From Sphingobacterium paucimobilis HER1398 (lineage in GTDB: Bacteria > Bacteroidota > Bacteroidia > Sphingobacteriales > Sphingobacteriaceae): 64,000 nt of DNA. The stretch spans positions 248,001 to 312,000 of the forward strand of contig NZ_ATDL01000022.1 in assembly GCF_000416985.1 (NCBI RefSeq), written 5' to 3'. The position numbers and the translations under genes are program-made. This document shows, piece by piece, positions 1-8,930 of this stretch (positions are counted from its first letter, which is position 1; every line of letters begins with the position of its first letter). The notes beneath the pieces were generated by a model that ran no database searches, was not told where the DNA came from, and saw only the letters and a list, made by a program, of their open reading frames with translations.

Positions 1-3000
1 CTAGCAGAAGCCCCGTCAACGCAGCTTTGGTAATCTCCAAGTTGGCACCCACGTAATCAATCGTATAATTGGTTGCCTCTAGGCTGCCAAGTTCGATGGG
101 GTAAGTTCCCACGTCTTCTCCTGGGATACGGGTCAACTTACCGGTAAGCACCGCATCGGTATCCCCGTTCTTCAGATCATTGGTATTAACCATATAACTA
201 AGTTCCGGATCACGATCACCGTACATCTTTGTTTTCGCTTGTGCAGCAACAGTAAGCGCTGCCGGTTTGACGGTCAATTCAAAAGTAACATCCGGTGCGG
301 CCAGGTACTTAACGCTGCCCGGTTGCTGAGCGGTAATCCTTACGACACCTACTTTTTTGATTTCGATTACTTTATTGGCGCTGTTGTACTCAGCAATACT
401 ATTATCAGCCGACACATAGCTCACTTCCAGCCCTGATGTCGCCGTAGCTCCAGGGTCAAAAGCTGGATCGCCGTATATTTTCACAATATCCGCTATCGGA
501 TCAATAGTTTGCGCTACCTGTGCGGCACAGTATTCCATTCCGGCGATATCGTCAGGGATATCCCACCCTTTATCAGAGACCAGCCTATCGTGTGCTTCCG
601 TAGCACTAAGACCATAGGTGAGCCCTGCTCCCCCCAGAGGCAGGTCAACGGGCGTATTCAGATTCGCTGCCCAACCGTTGAGCGTACTTGAGTAATTGAA
701 ACAGTCCATACCCGAACTGTCCAAGATAAGATACAAGTCAGTAACAGCACTCAGATTCCATCCACCCAGATCCTGGTTGAATGCTTTGGCATTATACAAC
801 ATCATTGTCATCGCCTGTACATTCTGGACATCCCACTTGCTCAAGTCTTGATTGAAGACTGACGCTTCCGAAAACATGCTTTCCATATTCTCTACTTGCT
901 CGATATTCCATCCTGTTATATCCCGATTGAAAGCCGATGCACCAGAGAACATCGATCCCATCGTTGTCACCTTTTGGGTATCCCAATTATCGATATTCCC
1001 ATTAAATAATGACGCATAGTTAAACATCCGCTCCATATTTTCTACACTTCCAACATTCCATTTATCAAGGTTCTGATTAAATGCTTCGGCCTCCGAAAAC
1101 ATAGTCGACATATCCTTTACTTTTTCAGTATTCCAGTTTCCAATATCCTGATTAAAGGACTTTGCCCACAAGAACATCGCTGACATATCCTCAACATTCT
1201 TCGTATTCCAGCTACCGATATTCTGATTAAACTGAGTAGATCCACGGAAAAGACAAGCCATTTTCGTGATATGTTCTGTATTCCATAATTCCATATTGGT
1301 TACAGAAACCAATGTTTTACAACCATCGAACATATACCACATACTCCTCACTTGCGATAAATCTGGGATATCCTTTGCCGTAACTACAGTTAGACTTTCC
1401 GCACCTGAAAAAGCCCATTCCATATTCGTCCATGTACTGGTTCCCCACTGCCTGACATCGACCAGGTGCGCTTTAACACCCCCTGAAATCGAGAAATATT
1501 TTAAATTTTGAGATTCTAGATTCAACACGACTTTACTCCCCACAGGCAGTCCTGAAATATAAACATCAGTCTGTCCGTTAGATATCGTCCCGTCTCCCGA
1601 TTTTGTACCGTCCGTGGTGACCCATGTATAGCTTACCTCTCCCGAAACCTCAACTTTGAAGCGAATATAACCCGCGATTAAATTTTTACTGAGATCCCAT
1701 TCCGTAATAAACAAATTGGGTGACACACAAGCCTCTATACCTGCTACATCATCTGCTATTTCCCAGCCCTTAGCTACCGTCAAGACATTGTGGGCAGCTT
1801 GGGCATTGGTACCGTAAGTCAGTCCTTCCCCACCCAGGAACAGGTCATCTGGTGTATCGGGGTTCGTAGCCCAGCCGATCAGTGTGTTCGAGTAATTGAT
1901 ACAATCCATACCCGAATTATCAAAAATATTGGATATACCATTTACATTGCTCAAGTTCCATCTACCAAGATTCTGATTGAATGCCTTGGCTTCATTAAAC
2001 ATGAAGCCCATCACCGTGACATTCTCTGTGTTCCATTGGCTAAGATCCTGATTGAATACTTTGGCATGCTGAAACATATACTCCATATTATCAGCTGCAT
2101 CTATTTTCCAATTGCTGATGTTTTGGTTAAAGCTCTCTGTACTTTCAAACATCATTGACATATTGGTTACATTTCGGATATCCCAACTGCCTATATTTCC
2201 ATTAAATGCCTTAGCTCCTTCGAACATACCGTGCATATCTGTCACGCTGCTGGTATTCCAACTGTCAAGATCTTGGTTAAACACTTCTGCACCACAAAAC
2301 ATATTCGACATGGTAGTTACATTCTTAGTATTCCAACTGTCAAGAGCGTGGTTAAAAGCTCCTGCCTGCCAAAACATGAATGACATATTCTCTACATTAC
2401 TGGTCTTCCAATGGCTAATATCTTCATTGAACAATGCTGCAGAGCTGAAAAGACTTGACATATTCTTTACGTTGTCGGTATCCCATAGCCCGATATGTCT
2501 TACCGACAACAAGCTACCGCTGGAACGAAACATACCTTCCATACTTGTTACCCCTGATAAATCAGGAATATCTTCAGCACTGACATTTTCCAGGCTGGAA
2601 TTGGAATAGGCATTCTCCATCGACTTCCATTTACTGGTCCCCCACTGCTTGACATCGACCAAGCGTCTGGAATCGGCATTATATAGAGCAAAATAGGTTA
2701 AATTGGAAGATCCCAGACTTAATACAAATCTACTACCTACTGGTATATTTGGGATCGTAGCTCTAGAGTTGTTCACAGCAAGGACACCAGACTCCGTTGT
2801 TCCATCCAATGTTGTCCAAATATAATCGACAGGCCCATTTGCCTCCACATTAAATGTAATAGCTGTAGGACTATTTACCGCTGAGCTCCCCGTTTTGCTC
2901 ATATCCCATTCGGTGATAAAGTCTCTTCCAGATTCACAAATACCTTTACCGTCAACATCACCGTAAATCTGCCATCCGTTTTCACCAGTCAACTTCGTAC

Positions 3001-3922
3001 GTGCAGCTTGAGCATTGGTACCGTACTCGATCCCCGTAGCGCCCAAATGGAGGCTACCGTCGGTAATGATATTCGTATTGGGATTCGCAGCCCAGCCCAT
3101 CAATGTCGCTGAATAGTTCATACAATCCATACCTGAATTGTCAAACACTCCAATCAGGTTAGTAACTTCTTTCAAATTCCACGAACCAAGATTTTGATTG
3201 AAAGAAGTGGCTCCCGAAAACATATCGGACATATCTGTGCCGGAAGAAACATCCCAAGCACTGATATTCTGGTTGAAGGAGCTCGCATCTTTGAAGATGC
3301 CTGACATATAAATCATTTCGCTTATATCCCACGCGGCTATATTCTGAGGACCAGTTAAGGAACTACATCCCGTAAACATTTCCTGCACACTGCCTGTACT
3401 GCTTAAGTCAGGTATATCCACAGCATCTATATCTAGACTAATACATCCGTAGAGCATATACGCCATAGACGACCATTTAGCAGTACCCCATTGTGCTACA
3501 TTCACCAGTCGCTGTTTATCGTCTGACTTATTCATATAGAACCCCGTTAAATTCGCGGGCTCGAGTTCTAACGTAATCTTACCATCTTGGGGCAGCTCAC
3601 GTATCTCAAGTTTTGGCGTACTGGCAGTGATAGTCCCTGAACCACTCTCACCTGCACTACTCCTCCATGTATAGTGAACTGTACCACTGACATTCACACC
3701 AAAATTGATGCTCGTTGTCACCCCCGCACTAGGATGTCGCGGTTTACTCAAATCCCATTCTGTAATAAAATTACCTGAAACTAGGCTGTTTTTACGTTTT
3801 GCTTCTCCATCTTTTGCATAGGCCGCGCCTGTCCCAAGACCAAGACCGACAAAAAACAGCATAACAAACCTGCATACGGTCGAAATACCTTTTGTTGTTG
3901 TTTTCATATTTATGTTTTTCAT
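1..3922 (-). CDS. BspA-family leucine-rich-repeat (DUF285) surface protein, 3' end outside window
   Basis: Open from an ATG at 3922 to the left edge without a stop (1,307 codons visible). A signal peptide covers residues 1-36, ending GAAYA. Three modules follow, each starting with a conserved ITEWD(L/M)SK segment, then a short beta-rich part and a run of about 25-residue DUF285 repeats of the type FNQDLxxWNTxxVxxMxxMF. Each module closes with an SGMDC(M/I/F)NYS segment and a linker containing GLTYG. From about base 530 leftwards the protein changes to MBG-like bacterial Ig domains with KIYGDP and KMYGDRDPE motifs. The family is exported and surface bound, often adhesive; the ligand is unknown. 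A second in-frame ATG at 3907 would shorten the signal peptide by five residues. The missing C-terminus may carry more MBG domains or a secretion signal. Confidence 0.9.
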   Translation of the reverse strand, partial: MKNINMKTTTKGISTVCRFVMLFFVGLGLGTGAAYAKDGEAKRKNSLVSGNFITEWDLSKPRHPSAGVTTSINFGVNVSGTVHYTWRSSAGESGSGTITASTPKLEIRELPQDGKITLELEPANLTGFYMNKSDDKQRLVNVAQWGTAKWSSMAYMLYGCISLDIDAVDIPDLSSTGSVQEMFTGCSSLTGPQNIAAWDISEMIYMSGIFKDASSFNQNISAWDVSSGTDMSDMFSGATSFNQNLGSWNLKEVTNLIGVFDNSGMDCMNYSATLMGWAANPNTNIITDGSLHLGATGIEYGTNAQAARTKLTGENGWQIYGDVDGKGICESGRDFITEWDMSKTGSSAVNSPTAITFNVEANGPVDYIWTTLDGTTESGVLAVNNSRATIPNIPVGSRFVLSLGSSNLTYFALYNADSRRLVDVKQWGTSKWKSMENAYSNSSLENVSAEDIPDLSGVTSMEGMFRSSGSLLSVRHIGLWDTDNVKNMSSLFSSAALFNEDISHWKTSNVENMSFMFWQAGAFNHALDSWNTKNVTTMSNMFCGAEVFNQDLDSWNTSSVTDMHGMFEGAKAFNGNIGSWDIRNVTNMSMMFESTESFNQNISNWKIDAADNMEYMFQHAKVFNQDLSQWNTENVTVMGFMFNEAKAFNQNLGRWNLSNVNGISNIFDNSGMDCINYSNTLIGWATNPDTPDDLFLGGEGLTYGTNAQAAHNVLTVAKGWEIADDVAGIEACVSPNLFITEWDLSKNLIAGYIRFKVEVSGEVSYTWVTTDGTKSGDGTISNGQTDVYISGLPVGSKVVLNLESQNLKYFSISGGVKAHLVDVRQWGTSTWTNMEWAFSGAESLTVVTAKDIPDLSQVRSMWYMFDGCKTLVSVTNMELWNTEHITKMACLFRGSTQFNQNIGSWNTKNVEDMSAMFLWAKSFNQDIGNWNTEKVKDMSTMFSEAEAFNQNLDKWNVGSVENMERMFNYASLFNGNIDNWDTQKVTTMGSMFSGASAFNRDITGWNIEQVENMESMFSEASVFNQDLSKWDVQNVQAMTMMLYNAKAFNQDLGGWNLSAVTDLYLILDSSGMDCFNYSSTLNGWAANLNTPVDLPLGGAGLTYGLSATEAHDRLVSDKGWDIPDDIAGMEYCAAQVAQTIDPIADIVKIYGDPAFDPGATATSGLEVSYVSADNSIAEYNSANKVIEIKKVGVVRITAQQPGSVKYLAAPDVTFELTVKPAALTVAAQAKTKMYGDRDPELSYMVNTNDLKNGDTDAVLTGKLTRIPGEDVGTYPIELGSLEATNYTIDYVGANLEITKAALTGLLL
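540..3760 (-). repeat. three tandem DUF285 modules with about 75-bp internal repeats
   Basis: On the coding strand three modules of roughly 0.9-1.2 kb start near 3755, 2925 and 1710. Inside them the about 75-bp unit (WN/WD, VxxM, MF, FNQ core) recurs about twenty times; modules two and three have eight or so units each and module one fewer. The DNA copies have diverged, so this is protein-level repetition rather than a recent tandem duplication. Confidence 0.8.
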
Positions 3923-4104
3923 AGCGTCATCCTGTAGATGAGATGACTCTTTATTTTAGTTTGGATTTATGTCTTCATACACACAGCGAATGGGCATGTA
4001 TATAATGTAATACAATAAAAAAGAAAGAATTGTTTTAGTTTTTATTTTTTTCTAAAAAATAAAAATATCCATATCTGAAATTGACACTTAATTGGATATA
4101 AACA

Positions 4105-4135
4105 TTGACAAACAGGACAAGAAGCCCTATATTTG
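4105..4135 (+). promoter_or_regulatory. Bacteroidota-type promoter of the BCCT gene
   Basis: TTGACA at 4105-4110 and TATATTTG at 4128-4135 are separated by 17 bp and match the Bacteroidota -33/-7 (TAnnTTTG) consensus. Transcription would start near 4141 and give a 200-nt leader before the ATG at 4341. A nine-codon upstream frame (4153-4182) lies in this leader. The rest of the 3923-4340 gap is AT-rich with no other clear signal. Confidence 0.55.
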
Positions 4136-4340
4136 CTGACGAACTATATTAAAATGCCTTTGGCATGCTCTTATTATGTTTAGATTCCCAGTGATCTAGA
4201 CATTCTTTTTAAACCGAGTTTCATCACTGCTTTACAAAAGTGTTTTTCTGTATGCTACCATACGGGAAACTATTTTTTTTAGCCTGATCTACCTACGGTA
4301 CTCGTGTTTTCTATGCCGAGAGTTTAATAAAATAAAATCT

Positions 4341-6038
4341 ATGTCTGCAAAAAAAACATCATCTACACCCCAAAAAACATCAAGATTTGTTGTACACAAA
4401 CCAGTCTTCATCCCCACGCTGATCATTATTGTGGTCAGTGTGACTCTCGCCTTATTATTCCACAAAGAATCCGAAGTCGTCTTTGCGCGCATGCAGGACT
4501 TTGTTTCTGAAAAAGGCGGATGGATCTACACCCTTTCTGTCAATTCCTTTATTCTATTCTGTCTATACCTGGCTTTTGGCAAATATGGCGATGTGCGCAT
4601 CGGTGGTCCCGATGCCAAGCCCGAGTTCAAAGGAATAGCCTGGTTTGCCATGCTATTCAGTGCCGGAATCGGGAATGGACTTGTCTTATTCAGTATCGCC
4701 GATCCCGTACGGGATTTTATCGATCCACCCCGACTTGCACCAGATGCCGATCCTTCACTTATCGCTCAGGAGGCGATCAACTTCTCCTTTCTGCATCACG
4801 GTATTCATGGGTGGGCCATCTACTCTGTAATCGGTCTTGCATTGGCTTATTTTACTTACAACCGTAAGATGCCTCTTACGATACGTTCGGTTTTCTATCC
4901 TATTCTTGGCGACCGCATCTACAGTTGGATGGGCGATGCCATTGATGTCGTCGCCGTCGTGGCCACCCTATTCGGCCTTGCCACGACACTGGGTTTTGGG
5001 GTAGGCCAGATCAATGCCGGTATGAGCCACGTATTTGGCATTCCTAGCTCCTTGTTATTCCAATACGGCATTATCCTAGCCATCACTGGGATAGCTACCA
5101 TATCGGTCGTCTCTGGTGTCAATAAAGGTGTCAAATTCCTCAGCGAACTCAATATCGGCATTGCCGTCGTCCTCTTTCTTCTCGTTTTATTCCTCGGCCC
5201 TACCGCCTTTATCCTGAAAGGGTATATACAGAATATCGGCAGCTACCTCCACAACTTTGTGGATATGGCCACCTGGTCCGGTAATTATGGTGAAAGCAAC
5301 TGGCACAATAATGTAACCCTTATGTATTGGGGCTGGTGGGCTTCCTGGTCTCCTTTCGTAGGAACCTTTATAGCCCGTGTATCCCGAGGACGTACCATCA
5401 AGCAATTTGTCCTAGGCGTACTGCTCCTGCCTGCCTTAGTTACTTTCCTTTGGTTCTCCGCTTTCGGTGGCACCACCATGCAGGGATTGATCGGCGGGGA
5501 TTATGCACTTGTAGATGCTGTCAAGGAAAACATCTCTACCGCGCTGTTTGTATTCTTCGAAAAGTTCCCTTTCGCCATTATCTTCAAGATCCTGGGCATG
5601 CTCCTGATCTGTAGTTTTATCATCACTTCTGCCGATTCAGGTGCGCTGGTTGTAGACAGCATTACCTCCGGTGGACAGCGCCGTACACCCGCGATACAGC
5701 GTGTGCTCTGGGCATCACTATCCGGGATTATTGCTGCGGCACTACTGACAGGAGGTGGCCTCAATACCTTACAGGCGGCGGTCACGATATCGGGTATGCC
5801 ATTTGCCATTCTATTGGTTGTCATGTGTATATCTCTCCTTATCGGTATACGCGAAGATTATACCATGGAACAGCGGCGTGCCAAGATGAAGCAGACCGAA
5901 TCGTACAAAGCTTCTATCACCAAGATTATGCGCGAAGAAGACGCCGTCACTACTGCAAAAGAGAACAATGCCGAGCTATCGAATGGAACTGCAGTGGAAT
6001 CAGATACAACTCCCTCTACGGATAATGGACATAAATAA
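4341..6038 (+). CDS. BCCT-family betaine/carnitine/choline transporter
   Basis: 565 residues, about 12 membrane segments, in the usual BCCT size range. The family signature MYWGWWASWSPFVG is at residues 328-341, followed by FIARVSRGRTIKQFV. The glycine-rich TM3 stretch reads GIGNG (109-113), where betaine-type carriers usually have GMGIG and BetT-type choline carriers GIGID, so the substrate cannot be assigned. These transporters import quaternary ammonium osmolytes across the inner membrane. The C-terminal tail after about residue 510 is charged and hydrophilic, as in osmoregulated members. A universal stress protein gene follows 24 bp downstream, which suggests a stress-linked unit. Confidence 0.9.
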   Translation: MSAKKTSSTPQKTSRFVVHKPVFIPTLIIIVVSVTLALLFHKESEVVFARMQDFVSEKGGWIYTLSVNSFILFCLYLAFGKYGDVRIGGPDAKPEFKGIAWFAMLFSAGIGNGLVLFSIADPVRDFIDPPRLAPDADPSLIAQEAINFSFLHHGIHGWAIYSVIGLALAYFTYNRKMPLTIRSVFYPILGDRIYSWMGDAIDVVAVVATLFGLATTLGFGVGQINAGMSHVFGIPSSLLFQYGIILAITGIATISVVSGVNKGVKFLSELNIGIAVVLFLLVLFLGPTAFILKGYIQNIGSYLHNFVDMATWSGNYGESNWHNNVTLMYWGWWASWSPFVGTFIARVSRGRTIKQFVLGVLLLPALVTFLWFSAFGGTTMQGLIGGDYALVDAVKENISTALFVFFEKFPFAIIFKILGMLLICSFIITSADSGALVVDSITSGGQRRTPAIQRVLWASLSGIIAAALLTGGGLNTLQAAVTISGMPFAILLVVMCISLLIGIREDYTMEQRRAKMKQTESYKASITKIMREEDAVTTAKENNAELSNGTAVESDTTPSTDNGHK

Positions 6039-6062
6039 TTAAAACGAACAAACGACAGAGAC

Positions 6063-6911
6063 ATGAACAAGATATTAGTAGTCGCATTAGACCTTACGGA
6101 TCACGACCACACATTGATACGGTACGCCAAACAGCTGCAGTCCCATTATAATATCGGACACATCCATTTTATACACAACATCAAAGTATCCGAATTGGAC
6201 GAACTCCTCACCGAGATGCTCGAAGACATACAGATCGCTCCCATTATACAGCGCAATCTAGAACACAAAGTACAGCAGATATTCCACGATGAGACCACAT
6301 ACACCCTTACCCTTTTAGAGGGCGACAACACCGAGTTTGGGATCAACGAATGGGTAAAAACACATAAGGAAACAGCGACGATTCTATTAGGCTGGAAGAC
6401 TGCCGAAAACGGCACTGGCGCCATGGCACAGAAACTTATCCGACTATCTCAGGCCGATATTCTATTGGTACCCAAGGAGCATACTTTCGCTATCGAGCGG
6501 TTGCTTATTCCAAGCGACTTCAGTGCCACCTTTTCCAAAGTAAAGATTAAAGTCGAAAAGCTGGGCGCCCAGCAGGTGCAAGTATTGAAAGTATACAACA
6601 TACCGAGTGTATTCTTCCCTTTCATCGACGATGAGGCTACACAGCTGAAAGCTGAAAAACTCGCAAAGACACAGTATGCAGAGTTCAGCAAAAAACTGAA
6701 TATACCACCGACCTGGCAATTAAAAACACAATATCGAAAAGAAAAGAGTGTCGCCGATATCATTGCCCGGGAGAGCAGGCTATTTCAGGCAAACCTAGTC
6801 GTTCTAGCAGCAAAAGGCAGTAACAGTATTCCCTCTATATTTCTGGGTAGCACCACCAATGAACTGATCAATAAAGAGCCCTTTCATGCGGCCATCTATG
6901 TGGTCAAATAA
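6063..6911 (+). CDS. tandem universal stress protein (UspA family)
   Basis: 282 residues, the two-domain form of UspA proteins. The first half starts MNKILVVALDLTDHD and the second restarts at LLIPSDFSA near residue 145. The C-terminal AAKGSN(x6)LGSTTNEL stretch is the G-2x-G-9x-G(S/T) ATP-binding type motif in modified form. Such cytoplasmic proteins bind ATP or act as stress-response partners. The gene starts 24 bp after the BCCT transporter stop, so the two are probably cotranscribed and this protein may modulate or accompany the transporter. Confidence 0.85.
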   Translation: MNKILVVALDLTDHDHTLIRYAKQLQSHYNIGHIHFIHNIKVSELDELLTEMLEDIQIAPIIQRNLEHKVQQIFHDETTYTLTLLEGDNTEFGINEWVKTHKETATILLGWKTAENGTGAMAQKLIRLSQADILLVPKEHTFAIERLLIPSDFSATFSKVKIKVEKLGAQQVQVLKVYNIPSVFFPFIDDEATQLKAEKLAKTQYAEFSKKLNIPPTWQLKTQYRKEKSVADIIARESRLFQANLVVLAAKGSNSIPSIFLGSTTNELINKEPFHAAIYVVK

Positions 6912-6921
6912 TTTTTTTATA

Positions 6922-6960
6922 TATCCTTTAGCTATGTGCAGAACACATAGCTAAAGGATA
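6922..6960. terminator. 17-bp perfect hairpin between convergent genes
   Basis: The arm TATCCTTTAGCTATGTG (6922-6938) pairs perfectly with 6944-6960 around a five-base loop. It lies between the Usp stop and the asparagine-synthetase-like stop (6964), so it can end transcripts from both sides. No long T-run follows on the right; the T-rich stretch is on the left (6912-6918). Confidence 0.6.
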
Positions 6961-6963
6961 CCA

Positions 6964-8916
6964 CTATTTCACAAACTGATGCCAAAGGATGTGAAGTCCA
7001 AGAATATGGTTCAATAAAGCATCCTTTCGGGTCAACGAAACCGGATTTTTATCTTTTTTGTACAGATCCACAAAAGTATTGAGCTTCTTTATATCGAATA
7101 TCCCTACTTCTCTTATACTTTCTTCGTTCATATAAGTGGCCATGAGCTGTTGTAAGCCATTCTGTTTATTCGTATCAGTATGACCGGGTGGAGCCATAAA
7201 AGCAAATTTCTCCCGGGTATACAGTTCCTGCGGGATAATACGCTTCATCGCTTCACGCAGCACCCATTTTTCCGTATTTCCATTAATCCGGAGATGAGGC
7301 GGGATCTGTACAGCCATATCGACCACCTCCTGATCCAAAAAGGGAGGTCTCGACTCCATTCCATTTGCCATATCTACGCGATCACCACCCCAGTTCAATA
7401 TCTGACACTCCAGCATCGTTTTACACCAGGTATACTGCGCCTTATCCAATACATGTCTATCTTCGAGTTTCTTCGTATCCAAGGAATCTGCTATTCCTGC
7501 TATAGGATCATAACCCTGCAGTTGATCTGTAAGATCGTCGTGCAGTAACGGTCTTGCCAATTCCAGTGTCTGCATCCAAGGTTGAATCCACGAAGGCGTA
7601 AAACCACATACATCGTCCATAGCTTCATGAGCAAGTACCCTATCTGATAAAATCGCTCCAGTAAATAATTTATTGGTCTGATCCATCAGCTTATGATAAG
7701 ACTTAGCTTCATCGCCCTGTAGCTGGTTACTCATCCCATACCTCAACATATCTCTTTTAAAACTGGGATAACCCCCAAATAATTCGTCCGAACCTTCGCC
7801 CGTCAATGCCACGCGGCACCCCTTTCCTACTACGGTATGGCTCATCAGTTTTTTAGCAACGCCCAGTGTATTGTAAAACGTGCGTTCGGAATGCCACACC
7901 GTATCGACATAGTTAGGTCCGTACAGATCTTCGGCTGTGAGTACAATTTTAGTATGGTCAGCACCCACACTATTGGCCATCCGCTTGGCAATAGCGGCCT
8001 CGTCATAATCTGCATTGTCAAAGCTGATCGTAAAAGCTTTCAGCGGGTCCTGACTCCACGCGGATGCCATTCCCAGTATGGCGCAACTGTCTATCCCTCC
8101 CGATAGATATGCTGCTACCTCGACGTCTGCATCCATCCTTACCGCTACAGCATTCGAAAGCCTTTGCTGCACTTCTTCTATATATACCGCATCTGGAATG
8201 CCCTGTAACCTTTCTTCTTTTTTGGGAAAATCCAGATCCCAGTATTTAACTTCGTTGGCCTCGATACTACCTGTTGAAAAATCCACTATCAGCATATGGC
8301 CGGGACGTACTGCGTGAATATCCTTAAAAGCGGTAGAGCCCGATACCATGGTCTGCATCAGCTGATGCACAATCCCCTTAGCATCCAGACTACGCCTTAC
8401 AGCAGGATGTGCAAAAATTGACTTTATTTCCGATCCCCAATACAGCGTTCCATCAGCGATATGATAAAACAACGGTTTGACTCCAAATCGATCTCTCGCC
8501 AAAATCATTTTTTTATTTTTCAGATCCAAAAGTGAAATCGCAAACTCTCCATTTAAATGCTCCACGAATGCCTGTCCATACTTGAGATATAGCGGAAGTA
8601 TGATTTCATTATCATTTTTGGATAGAAACCGATGACCTTCAAACTGTAGCTCCAAACGGGTCCTTTTATAATCATAAAACCGTCCGTTGGCCGTTACGAT
8701 GACCTCATTTTCTTTTTCAAATATTGGATTTGCGGTAGCACGATCACCATTCACATGCAGGTACTGATGCCCCATAGCTATCCCTTTCTGACTATCTGCA
8801 TACCTATACGCTCCATCTGAACCGCGATGTGCTATCGCTTTGAGCATCCCGTTTAATAGGTTCTTACTATTTTCTCCAATTCCTTTAGGATTAAAAAATC
8901 CGGTTATTCCACTCAT
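6964..8916 (-). CDS. asparagine-synthetase (AsnB)-like amidotransferase lacking the catalytic cysteine
   Basis: 650 residues with the class II glutamine amidotransferase fold first and an asparagine synthetase domain after it. The synthetase half is intact: the PP-loop SGGIDS is at 272-277 and GEGSDELFGGY at 373-383. The N-terminal half is altered. It starts MSGITGFF, with serine (codon AGT) where glutaminases need Cys2, and has HRGSD instead of HRGPD; NG (77-78) and NDNE (101-104) remain. Glutamine hydrolysis is therefore doubtful. The enzyme may use free ammonia or another nucleophile to form an amide on an adenylated carboxylate. It is the last gene of a five-gene operon, 14 bp after the carbamoyltransferase-like gene, and this context argues against housekeeping asparagine synthesis. 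Confidence 0.85.
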   Translation of the reverse strand: MSGITGFFNPKGIGENSKNLLNGMLKAIAHRGSDGAYRYADSQKGIAMGHQYLHVNGDRATANPIFEKENEVIVTANGRFYDYKRTRLELQFEGHRFLSKNDNEIILPLYLKYGQAFVEHLNGEFAISLLDLKNKKMILARDRFGVKPLFYHIADGTLYWGSEIKSIFAHPAVRRSLDAKGIVHQLMQTMVSGSTAFKDIHAVRPGHMLIVDFSTGSIEANEVKYWDLDFPKKEERLQGIPDAVYIEEVQQRLSNAVAVRMDADVEVAAYLSGGIDSCAILGMASAWSQDPLKAFTISFDNADYDEAAIAKRMANSVGADHTKIVLTAEDLYGPNYVDTVWHSERTFYNTLGVAKKLMSHTVVGKGCRVALTGEGSDELFGGYPSFKRDMLRYGMSNQLQGDEAKSYHKLMDQTNKLFTGAILSDRVLAHEAMDDVCGFTPSWIQPWMQTLELARPLLHDDLTDQLQGYDPIAGIADSLDTKKLEDRHVLDKAQYTWCKTMLECQILNWGGDRVDMANGMESRPPFLDQEVVDMAVQIPPHLRINGNTEKWVLREAMKRIIPQELYTREKFAFMAPPGHTDTNKQNGLQQLMATYMNEESIREVGIFDIKKLNTFVDLYKKDKNPVSLTRKDALLNHILGLHILWHQFVK

Positions 8917-8930
8917 TAAATATTATACTT

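Noticed and set aside
540..3760. CRISPR array because of regular about 75-bp repetition
   Set aside because: The repetition is in-frame DUF285 protein repeats with diverged DNA and no unique spacers.
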